From: Thermoflexus sp042408365 | Lineage (GTDB): Bacteria; Chloroflexota; Anaerolineae; Thermoflexales; Thermoflexaceae | Assembly: GCF_042408365.1 (NCBI RefSeq) | Contig: NZ_JBHOQJ010000185.1 | Span: 1 to 22,186 of the forward strand | Direction: 5' to 3' | Length of the DNA: 22,186 nucleotides | Shown here: one piece after another, positions 15,688-22,186 of the stretch | How the letters are laid out: the number at the start of each line of letters is the position of its first letter | Position numbering within the stretch: position 1 is the first letter of the stretch | Translations under genes and position numbers: made by a program | Notes under the pieces: model-generated | Told to the model about the DNA's origin: nothing | Databases searched by the model: none | Seen by the model: the letters and a program-made list of their open reading frames with translations, nothing else

Positions 15688-16527
15688 ATGATTCGGATCG
15701 TTACGGATAGCGGTGCCCATCTCCCGCCCGAACTGTTTCGCGAATATGACATCACGGTCATCCCGCTGGTGGTGAATATGGGCGGGCGGACTTACTATGA
15801 AGGGGAGGACCTCGATTTGGAGGCCTTCTATCACTATCTGCGGACATCCCCTACGCTCCCCACGACCTCTCAGCCCCCGGTGGGCCGGTTTTATGAGACC
15901 TATCGTCGGCTGAGCGAGGAGGGGCATTCGATCATCTCGATCCATCTTTCCTCCCTTTTAAGCGGAACCTACGCGTCGGCGGTGGCGGCTCGGGAAATGC
16001 TGCCGGAGGCGGAGATCCACGTGGTGGACACCCATCTGATCTCTGTGCCCCAGGGGATCCTGGTGCTCGAGGCCGCCCGTATGGCCCGCGCGGGCGCGAC
16101 GGCGCGGGAGATCGTCGAACGCCTGGAGTTCATGAAGATGCGCACAGTGTTCTATTTCGTACTGGACACCTTGGAATACCTGCTCAAGAGCGGACGTGTG
16201 AGTCACCTCCAGGCGCTGATGGGAAATCTGCTTCAATTAAAGCCGATCCTGAAGCTCCAGGAAGGACGGATCGAAGCGCACGAGCGGGTGCGAACCGCTC
16301 AACGGGCTCGGGCTCGGTTGCAGGAGCTGATTCGGGAATACGCCCAGGGGCGGCGAAATCTCCGGATCGGCGTGATGCACACCCGACTTCCCGATGTGGC
16401 TGAAGAGATCGCCCGCTCCCTTCAGGAGGAGTTGCAGCCGATGGAGATCTTCATCGCCGAGGCGGGGCCTGCCGTGGCCACCCACGCAGGGCCGGGAGGA
16501 TTAGGGCTGGCGTGCTATGGGGATTAA
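15688..16527 (+). CDS. DegV family fatty-acid-binding protein
   Basis: This 279-residue protein has the DegV fold and usual length. It opens with IRIVTDSGAHLP, and has the ligand-contact patterns PTTSQPPVGRF (58-68) and SSLLSGTYASA (88-98). Later blocks such as LEYLLKSGRVS and GNLLQLKPILKLQEG are strongly conserved in the family. DegV/FakB proteins carry a fatty acid for phosphorylation by the FakA kinase, feeding phospholipid synthesis. No FakA-like gene is in the window. The ATG has AGGAGG seven bases upstream. It converges with the UDP-glucose dehydrogenase gene, with two long palindromes between them. Confident for the family, less so for the exact lipid role. Confidence 0.92.
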   Translation: MIRIVTDSGAHLPPELFREYDITVIPLVVNMGGRTYYEGEDLDLEAFYHYLRTSPTLPTTSQPPVGRFYETYRRLSEEGHSIISIHLSSLLSGTYASAVAAREMLPEAEIHVVDTHLISVPQGILVLEAARMARAGATAREIVERLEFMKMRTVFYFVLDTLEYLLKSGRVSHLQALMGNLLQLKPILKLQEGRIEAHERVRTAQRARARLQELIREYAQGRRNLRIGVMHTRLPDVAEEIARSLQEELQPMEIFIAEAGPAVATHAGPGGLGLACYGD

Positions 16528-16571
16528 CGATTTACAAAAGGGATGACTTTAGCTCGTCCATTTCCTAGGAG

Positions 16572-16620
16572 ATTTTGGGGTGGGTGGGACCGCCTTCGGC
16601 AGCCCCACCCACCCCAAAAT
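16572..16620. repeat. 17-bp perfect palindrome, T-stem-A polarity
   Basis: The 17 bases ATTTTGGGGTGGGTGGG (16572-16588) pair perfectly with 16604-16620 over a 15-base loop containing CCTTCGG. It lies between the converging degV and ugd genes, so it could block read-through from both. However, T on the left and A on the right is the reverse of an intrinsic terminator. A related, decayed copy lies on the other side of ugd. Confidence 0.7.
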
Positions 16621-16632
16621 CATTCAACCTTC

Positions 16633-16667
16633 CCCCTCTCCGCGGCCCTTCAGGCCGCGGAGAGGGG
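16633..16667. repeat. 15-bp perfect palindrome
   Basis: CCCCTCTCCGCGGCC (16633-16647) pairs perfectly with 16653-16667 over the loop CTTCA. It sits 12 bases after the previous palindrome and about 90 bases beyond the ugd stop. With no T run on either side it is best seen as a repeat element that may also act as a transcription barrier. Confidence 0.65.
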
Positions 16668-16755
16668 CTTGCTCCGCACGAGGGGAGAGCCCGAACGAGA
16701 AATCGGTTGGTGCGCCGTCAGATCCCCAATCGGTTTGGAGAGCCTGTTCGTCGGA

Positions 16756-18090
16756 TCAACGGGTACGAAGCCCTGGGCTCGGATGGTTGTATCCCCGGCC
16801 GATCCCCCGGTAGATGAACCCCAGCTCACGCATCATTTCAGGCTCATAGATGTTGCGGCCATCGATGATCACGGGGCGACGCATGAGCTGCTTGATCCGC
16901 GGGAGATCCAGATGCTTGAACTCGTTCCAATCCGTCACCACCACCAGGGCATCGGCCCCCTGCGCCAGCTCGTAGGGATCGGCGCACATGATGAGCTGGG
17001 GCAAGACACGAGCGGCGTTCGGTATGGCCACCGGATCGTAGGCGCGGACGATGGCGCCCTCCTGCAGCAGATAGCCAGCGATCTCCAACGCCGGGGCCTC
17101 CCGAATGTCATCCGTGTTCGGCTTAAAGGCCAACCCCAGCAGGCCGATCACCATGCCGTTCAGATCCTCCAGGATCTCTTTCAACTTCTGCACCACCCGC
17201 CGTCGCTGATCTCGGTTGATCTCTACCACAGCTTGAAGCAACTGCGGGTGGCACCCGTGGACAATCGCCATATGAATGAGGGCCTTCACATCTTTAGGGA
17301 AGCACGAACCTCCCCACCCTACCCCCGCATCCAGGAAGGCGCGGCCGATACGCTTATCGAAGCCCATGCCGGCGGCCACCTCCTTGACGTCCGCGCCCAG
17401 GGCCTCGCAGATGTTCGCGATCTCGTTGATGAAAGAGATTTTAGTGGCCAAGAAAGCGTTGGAAGCATACTTGATCATCTCGGCGGTGCGCAGATCGGTG
17501 ATCATGATCGTGCTGCGCAAGGGGAGGTAAAGCTGCGCTACCTTCTCCGCCGCCTCCCGGTCCAGCGATCCCAGCACGATGCGATCCGGGTTCATAAAGT
17601 CATAAACCGCTGATCCCTCCCGTAGGAACTCCGGATTGGAGACCACCCAGAACGGGATGGGCCGGCGCTGGCGGCTCCGGACGATGTCCGCCACCCAGTC
17701 GCCGGTGCCTACGGGCACCGTGCTCTTGTTGACAATGATCAGGGGATGGTCCATCACCTCGCCGATGCGCTCGGCCGCCATGCGCACATAGCGCAGATCC
17801 GCCTCCCCGTCCACCCCCTCAGGGGTCCCTACGGCGATGAAGACGAACTCCGCCGGCAGGCTGTTGATGCCTTCCTCATACGAGAGGGTGAAGGAGAGCC
17901 GTCCGGCCTTCATGTTGCGGCGGACGATCTCCTCGAGCCCCGGCTCGAAGATCGGGAGGCGGCCCTCCTGGAGCATGGCGATCTTCTCTTCGTTAATATC
18001 CACGCATGCCACGCGGTTGCCCAGATCGGCCAGGCAGGCCGCTGTGGTAAGCCCGACATAGCCGGCGCCGATCACACAAATCCGTTTCAT
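16756..18090 (-). CDS. ugd: UDP-glucose 6-dehydrogenase
   Basis: This 444-residue enzyme oxidises UDP-glucose twice with NAD to UDP-glucuronate, a precursor for envelope and exopolysaccharide sugars. It has the N-terminal Rossmann motif GAGYVG (8-13), NKSTVPVGTG (121-130), SNPEFLREG (151-159), the active-site helix EMIKYASNAFLATK with Lys207, and the catalytic Cys263 in GGSCFPKD. The C-terminal UDP-binding domain shows GLAFKPNTDDIRE. Length is standard. A related enzyme on GDP-mannose or another UDP-sugar cannot be fully excluded. The ATG follows GGGGAGG. It is on the same strand as the upstream importer genes, 62 bases after them, with a repeat in the gap, so it may be a separate unit. Confidence 0.9.
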   Translation of the reverse strand: MKRICVIGAGYVGLTTAACLADLGNRVACVDINEEKIAMLQEGRLPIFEPGLEEIVRRNMKAGRLSFTLSYEEGINSLPAEFVFIAVGTPEGVDGEADLRYVRMAAERIGEVMDHPLIIVNKSTVPVGTGDWVADIVRSRQRRPIPFWVVSNPEFLREGSAVYDFMNPDRIVLGSLDREAAEKVAQLYLPLRSTIMITDLRTAEMIKYASNAFLATKISFINEIANICEALGADVKEVAAGMGFDKRIGRAFLDAGVGWGGSCFPKDVKALIHMAIVHGCHPQLLQAVVEINRDQRRRVVQKLKEILEDLNGMVIGLLGLAFKPNTDDIREAPALEIAGYLLQEGAIVRAYDPVAIPNAARVLPQLIMCADPYELAQGADALVVVTDWNEFKHLDLPRIKQLMRRPVIIDGRNIYEPEMMRELGFIYRGIGRGYNHPSPGLRTR

Positions 18091-18106
18091 TCATGCCTCC
18101 CCAAGT

Positions 18107-18150
18107 GGGGTGGGTGGGGCCGTCTTCGCCGACCCCATCCCCCGAAATTC
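18107..18150. repeat. decayed copy of the palindrome at 16572
   Basis: GGGGTGGGTGGG at 18107-18118, a CTTCG loop, and CCCCATCCCCCGAAAT closely follow the 16577-16620 element, but the right arm has changes that weaken the stem. It sits between the importer stop and the ugd start. The two copies flank ugd. Confidence 0.55.
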
Positions 18151-18152
18151 CC

Positions 18153-20780
18153 TTACACCCTCTCTGAGGGTTCCCCGATAGGCAGCGCCCCGGTCGGGAT
18201 CACACCCGCCATCCACAACCCCACCTGCTGCAGCGAGGCCTCCGTTCGATCGGCCATCGCCACGATGCGCCCCCGATACATCACCGCGATCCGATCCGCT
18301 AAGGAGAAGATCTCATCCAGCTCCGTCGAAACCAGGAGCACCGCCACCCCTTGATCCCGCATCTCCACAATCTTGCGGTGAATATACTCCGTCGCCCCGA
18401 CGTCCAGGCCTCGCGTGGGCTGGTTGGCGACCAGCAGACGGATGGGGCGGGAGAGCTCCCGGGCGGCGATCACCTTCTGTTGGTTCCCACCGGACAGGCT
18501 TCGCGCTGGAGTATAGGGATTGGGGGTCCGGATATCGTAAAGGGCGATCAGCTGGCGCGCATGCTGAAGGACAGCCTGAGGCTGTCGTTGGATGCCCCGG
18601 GCGAACGGAGGCTGATAATAAGTGTTCAGAACCAAGTTATCCGCAACGGGGTAGGGCAACACCAGGCCATGCTTATGGCGGTCCTCGGGGATATGAGCCA
18701 TGCCCCGTTCGGTTCGAGAGCGCGGGGGCTGAAGAGTGATCTCCTCTCCATGGAGGAAAACCCGGCCGCTCACCGCCGGCCGCAACCCTACCAAGGCTTC
18801 GATCAGCTCGGTCTGGCCGTTGCCCTGCACGCCAGCGATCCCCAGGATCTCGCCGGCCCGCACGGAGAAGCTGACCCCGTTGACCACCATCGCACCTCGA
18901 TCGTCGCGGACCCAAAGATCCTCCACCCGCAGGACCTCCAAGCCGGGCCGGGCGGGAGCCTTCTCCACCGTTAGCACCACCTCGCGCCCCACCATCATCG
19001 CTGCCAGGTGGGCCTCGTCTGCCTCCTGAGGCGTTAACGTGCCCACCACCCGGCCGTTCCGGAGCACCGTGATGCGATCGGCGACCGCCATCACCTCCTT
19101 CAGCTTGTGGGTGATGAAGATGATGGAAACGCCCTGCCGCTGCAGGTGACGCATCACCCGGAACAGCTCCTCGGTTTCTTGAGGCGTCAGCACCGCGGTC
19201 GGCTCGTCCAGGATCAGAAGATTGGCCTTCCGGTAAAGCGCTTTGAGGATCTCCACCCGTTGCTGAACCCCAACGGGCAGATCCTTCACCAACGCCTCCG
19301 GATCCACCTCCAGACCATAGCGCTGGGAAAGAGACCGGACCTCCTCCACCGCCCGCCGCAGATCCAGGAAGGGCCCACGGCGGATCTCCTGGCCCAGGAT
19401 GATGTTCTCGGCCACCGTGAACACCGGCACCAACATAAAATGCTGATGGACCATTCCAATGCCCAGGCGGATGGCATCGCTAGGGCTGCGGACCTCCACC
19501 GGCTGTCCCCTAATATAGATCTCCCCCTCATCCGGGTGGTAGAGGCCATAAAGGATGTTCATCAAGGTGGTTTTCCCCGCTCCGTTCTCCCCGAGGATGG
19601 CGTGAATCTCCCCTTGACGCAGAGAGAAATTCACATGATCATTCGCGATCACCCCGGGGAAGCGTTTGACGATCCCCACAGCCTGCAGAAGATCGCCGTC
19701 TCGGGAGGGAGGCGGGGGAGCCGGATGGGTGGCTCGACGTCGAGGGGGCAAAGCTTCTTTCTCGTAGGGCTGCCCATCAGCGGCCGGAGGGATGGTCCGG
19801 CCCACGATGCCGGTCAGCACCAGCATCGTCATGATATACGGCACCATGCCGACGAACTGGGAAGGAGCAGGGAACTCAAATTGCTGGGCGTTGGCTTGAA
19901 GGGCCTGGGCTGCCCCGAACAGAAGCGTGGCCGCCCAAGCGCCGAAAGGCGTCCAGTTCCCGAAGATCATCGCCGCTAGGGAGATGAAGCCCCGGCCGCT
20001 GGTCATCAGGGGCTCGAAGGCTGGCACGGATTCCAGAGTGAAGTAAGCGCCGGCCAGGCCAGCGATGGCCCCCCCAAGGATCACGTTCACGTAGCGGAGG
20101 CGGATCACATCGATCCCCAGCGTGTCGGCCGCGCGGGGGTGCTCGCCGACCGCGCGGGTCCGCAGACCCCATACGGTTCGGAACAGGAGGATATGGACCA
20201 GGATCACTAAGAGCGGGGCCAGCCAGGTGATCGGTTGTTGGCTGAAAATGCTGCCCACCAGGGGGAGGTCGGAAAGGAGGGGCAGCGCGATGCGAGGGAG
20301 CACTCCGGGGGAATGCGGCATCTGACCCCCGAAGAAGAGCTGACGGTTCAGATAGCCGGTGATCCCAACGGCCAGGATGTTGATCACTGTTCCGCTAATG
20401 ATCTGATCGGTCTTATATGTCACCGAAAGGACCGCGTGGAGCAGGCCCAGAAGGGCGCCGGTGAGAACGGCAATGGCTACGCCGAGAATCAGGGCCAGGA
20501 GACCTGGAGCACCGGCATCATAGATATAGAGCGAGGCAGTGAAGCCAGTGAACGCCGCCGTCAACATCATGCCTTCAATGGCGATGTTCACCACCCCGCT
20601 TCGCTCGCAGAAGATACCGGAGAGAGCGCCCAGCACCAGCGGGGTGGAAACCCGGATGGTGGTGGCCAACATGCTGACGATGATCACGGCCGCCGGATAG
20701 CGTCCATAGCCCAGCACCACCGCGATCCCGAAAATGAGGGCGATCACGCCGATGACGAAACCGAACCGTCGCGCGTCCAT
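18153..20780 (-). CDS. ABC importer: permease fused to double ATPase (YufQ-YufO type)
   Basis: One 875-residue chain holds two normally separate subunits of a BmpA/YufOPQ-type nucleoside importer. Residues about 5-335 are a BPD_transp_2 permease with some eight to ten helices (NIAIEGMML at 65-73). It ends in PPAADGQPYEKE, which resembles a natural permease C-terminus. A Pro/Arg linker (about 343-363) leads to a double ATPase. ATPase 1 has Walker A GENGAGKTT (397-405), signature LPVGVQQR and Walker B LLILDEP (521-527). ATPase 2 has a degenerate Walker A GVQGNGQTE, signature LSGGNQQK (762-769) and LLVANQPTRGLD, as is usual for the second half in this family. No ribosome site or start codon lies at the junction. 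The ATG at 20780 has GAGAGGA upstream; TTG at 20825 is less likely. Confidence 0.88.
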   Translation of the reverse strand: MDARRFGFVIGVIALIFGIAVVLGYGRYPAAVIIVSMLATTIRVSTPLVLGALSGIFCERSGVVNIAIEGMMLTAAFTGFTASLYIYDAGAPGLLALILGVAIAVLTGALLGLLHAVLSVTYKTDQIISGTVINILAVGITGYLNRQLFFGGQMPHSPGVLPRIALPLLSDLPLVGSIFSQQPITWLAPLLVILVHILLFRTVWGLRTRAVGEHPRAADTLGIDVIRLRYVNVILGGAIAGLAGAYFTLESVPAFEPLMTSGRGFISLAAMIFGNWTPFGAWAATLLFGAAQALQANAQQFEFPAPSQFVGMVPYIMTMLVLTGIVGRTIPPAADGQPYEKEALPPRRRATHPAPPPPSRDGDLLQAVGIVKRFPGVIANDHVNFSLRQGEIHAILGENGAGKTTLMNILYGLYHPDEGEIYIRGQPVEVRSPSDAIRLGIGMVHQHFMLVPVFTVAENIILGQEIRRGPFLDLRRAVEEVRSLSQRYGLEVDPEALVKDLPVGVQQRVEILKALYRKANLLILDEPTAVLTPQETEELFRVMRHLQRQGVSIIFITHKLKEVMAVADRITVLRNGRVVGTLTPQEADEAHLAAMMVGREVVLTVEKAPARPGLEVLRVEDLWVRDDRGAMVVNGVSFSVRAGEILGIAGVQGNGQTELIEALVGLRPAVSGRVFLHGEEITLQPPRSRTERGMAHIPEDRHKHGLVLPYPVADNLVLNTYYQPPFARGIQRQPQAVLQHARQLIALYDIRTPNPYTPARSLSGGNQQKVIAARELSRPIRLLVANQPTRGLDVGATEYIHRKIVEMRDQGVAVLLVSTELDEIFSLADRIAVMYRGRIVAMADRTEASLQQVGLWMAGVIPTGALPIGEPSERV

Positions 20781-20858
20781 TCCAGATCCTCTCTGGACAA
20801 AGCTTGAATAATGCCCATCATCCAACCTTCCCCATAGCGCTTCACCCGGATGGCGAAC

Positions 20859-22046
20859 TCACAGCTCCCCCCATCCCCGGGTCAACACCATCCGTTCGGC
20901 CTCAGCCGCCCGCCGGAAGAGAGGACGGTACAAGGCCCGGACGATCGCCTCCGCGGCGACGAACATCAAAATCAACGCCTGGATCACCGAGATGAGATCC
21001 ACCGGGACCTGGGTGAGGAACTGCATCCGACTGGCTCCGTTGCGCAGCGCACCGAACAGGAAGGCCGCCAGCACGACCCCCAGCGGGTGGACCTTGCCTA
21101 GGAGCGCGATGGCGATGGCATCGAAACCATACCCCAAGTTGAAGCTCAGCTCATGGCGATAATTCAAACCGGTCACCTGCACCGCGCCGGCCAGGCCCGC
21201 CAGGAAGCCGCTCATCGCCATGGTGAGAACGGTGATCCGAACGATCGGGATGCCGGCATAGCGGGCCGCGTGGGGGTTCAGGCCGACGGTGCGGATTTCA
21301 AACCCCAGGGTGGTTCGCCACAGCAACCAGGCCACCAGCAGGGCCATCGCCAGGGCGATCAGGAAGCCGGCGTGAAGGCGCAGATCAGGATCCGCGAACA
21401 GCCGGGGCAGCCGGGCGGTCTCCGCGATCCGAGGCGTCCGCGCGACCACGTTCGTCGGGCTGGGGTCGCGCATCGGGCCGTTCAGGAGATAGCTGGCCAT
21501 CAGCAGCGCGATGTAGTTCATCATGATCGTGTTGATCACCTCATGCCCGCCCGTGCGCGCCTTCAACCAGCCTGGGATCGCCGCCCAGAGGGCTCCGGCC
21601 AGCGCGCCGCCGAGGATGGCCAGAGGCAGATGGATGAAGGCGGGGATTGTTCCACCAACCAATGAAGGAAGGGCATATCCGATCCACGCCGCGACGATCG
21701 CCCCGAGGGCCAGCTGGCCCTCCGCGCCGATGTTGAAGAGACCCCCGTGGAACGCCAGGGCGATCCCCAGGCCGGCGAAAAGATAGGGGGTCATCTGGAC
21801 GAGCGTCTCGCTAAAGGCCTTGGGGGAACCGAAGGCCCCTTCCCAGAGCCCTTGGTAGGCCAAGAGGGCCAGAAAAGGCTGGCGGGTAGCCAGAGCGACC
21901 ACGATCCCCCCGATCCCCAGGGCCGTAAAGACCGCCAGGATGGGAACCCACAAGGCGCCGCTCTGCACCGATTGCCGGAGGAAAAGCGTAAACGCATCCA
22001 GCCGTCCTCCCCAGGCCTGTAGGATCCCCCGTGTGTTCCGCTCCAC
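20859..22046 (-). CDS. ABC importer permease (BPD_transp_2, YufP type)
   Basis: This 395-residue inner-membrane permease is the larger of the two channel subunits in BmpA-type nucleoside importers. It has about eight to ten helices, the family motif GGLFNIGAEGQLALGA, a cytoplasmic loop TGGHEVINTIMMNYIA, and a later GLNPHAARYAGIPI loop that meets the ATPase. It starts with GTG at 22046, eight bases after the end of GGAGG. The fused permease-ATPase gene begins 78 bases downstream on the same strand, so the two form an operon giving a heterodimeric channel. No BmpA-type binding-protein gene lies between or after them, so it may be upstream, beyond the window. Substrate is probably nucleosides, by family only. 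Confidence 0.9.
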   Translation of the reverse strand: MERNTRGILQAWGGRLDAFTLFLRQSVQSGALWVPILAVFTALGIGGIVVALATRQPFLALLAYQGLWEGAFGSPKAFSETLVQMTPYLFAGLGIALAFHGGLFNIGAEGQLALGAIVAAWIGYALPSLVGGTIPAFIHLPLAILGGALAGALWAAIPGWLKARTGGHEVINTIMMNYIALLMASYLLNGPMRDPSPTNVVARTPRIAETARLPRLFADPDLRLHAGFLIALAMALLVAWLLWRTTLGFEIRTVGLNPHAARYAGIPIVRITVLTMAMSGFLAGLAGAVQVTGLNYRHELSFNLGYGFDAIAIALLGKVHPLGVVLAAFLFGALRNGASRMQFLTQVPVDLISVIQALILMFVAAEAIVRALYRPLFRRAAEAERMVLTRGWGEL

Positions 22047-22097
22047 AATCCACCTCCGGTCAAATACTGGTGCTTTGCCTATTTTAAATTTTGTGGA

Positions 22098-22147
22098 TTT
22101 CGGGGCCTAGGCCGGGGGCCTTCGGCCCAGGCCCCGAAAGATTTTTT
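22098..22147. repeat. 17-bp stem-loop with T run, upstream of the importer
   Basis: Bases 22098-22114 pair with 22123-22139 at 16 of 17 positions, and GATTTTTTC follows on the plus strand. That is the layout of a plus-strand intrinsic terminator, yet no plus-strand gene is near. It lies about 50 bases before the GTG of the importer permease gene, so it could be a repeat element, or the border of an unseen transcript. The window then ends in CAGCCCAAAGGGCTG (about 22162-22176) and the short phrase AGCCCTTTGG, also seen near base 57. Confidence 0.45.
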
Positions 22148-22186
22148 CCCCTCCCTCCCCGCAGCCCAAAGGGCTGAGCCCTTTGG

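Noticed and set aside
16543..17613. 356-residue plus-strand open frame opposite ugd
   Set aside because: It overlaps the UDP-glucose dehydrogenase gene, whose catalytic motifs are all present on the minus strand. The plus frame has no recognisable domain.

Overview
This is a GC-rich bacterial chromosome segment, most probably from the Chloroflexota. A thermophilic, Thermoflexus-like lineage is an inference from style, not a proven assignment. The clues are secreted lipoproteins with Thr-Pro linkers and LamG domains, a YLPLVM motif ahead of a linker, a GT39-type membrane glycosyltransferase with a C-terminal beta-rich tail, a sigma factor joined to a zinc-finger/transmembrane tail, and many GC-rich palindromes between genes. 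No rRNA, tRNA or CRISPR array was seen.

Layout. 220-636 is a stand-alone small cupin. 861-5948 is a tight same-strand run: OmpR-type response regulator, histidine kinase, EamA transporter, then a large lipoprotein with a DUF4874/DUF4832 glycosidase-like part and a LamG domain. 6206-9012 is a zone of decay. An intact AbrB/MazE-type antitoxin is followed by a Doc toxin gene with three frameshifts, then a TPR remnant with two frameshifts, then an ECF sigma gene with one frameshift and one in-frame stop. 9202-10926 is an intact lipoprotein with two LamG domains. 10927-11972 is about 1 kb of non-coding DNA holding palindromes, a repeat shared with 7.6 kb, a possible LamG relic and a MITE-like element. 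11973-14844 holds a PRPP synthase and a GT39-like glycosyltransferase in apparent operon. 15102-15584 is a flavin-reductase-like protein and 15688-16527 a DegV protein. On the minus strand are a UDP-glucose 6-dehydrogenase (16756-18090) and a two-gene ABC importer (18153-22046) of the BmpA/YufOPQ nucleoside type.

How the genes relate. The two-component pair may control the transporter and lipoprotein just downstream. Prs supplies PRPP, while the neighbouring GT39-like protein and UDP-glucose dehydrogenase belong to envelope glycan and sugar-nucleotide metabolism. The importer probably brings in nucleosides or a related small molecule, but no solute-binding protein gene is in the window.

Most notable: (1) an importer protein that joins a complete permease to a complete double ATPase in one chain with no internal start; (2) a broken sigma factor gene whose original product would have been membrane-anchored; (3) an intact antitoxin beside a dead Doc toxin; (4) a 111-bp element with 21-bp terminal inverted repeats matching at 20 of 21 positions; (5) a family of long palindromes of T-stem-A polarity, opposite to intrinsic terminators, two of which flank ugd. 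I did not find a complete, clearly new multi-gene system.
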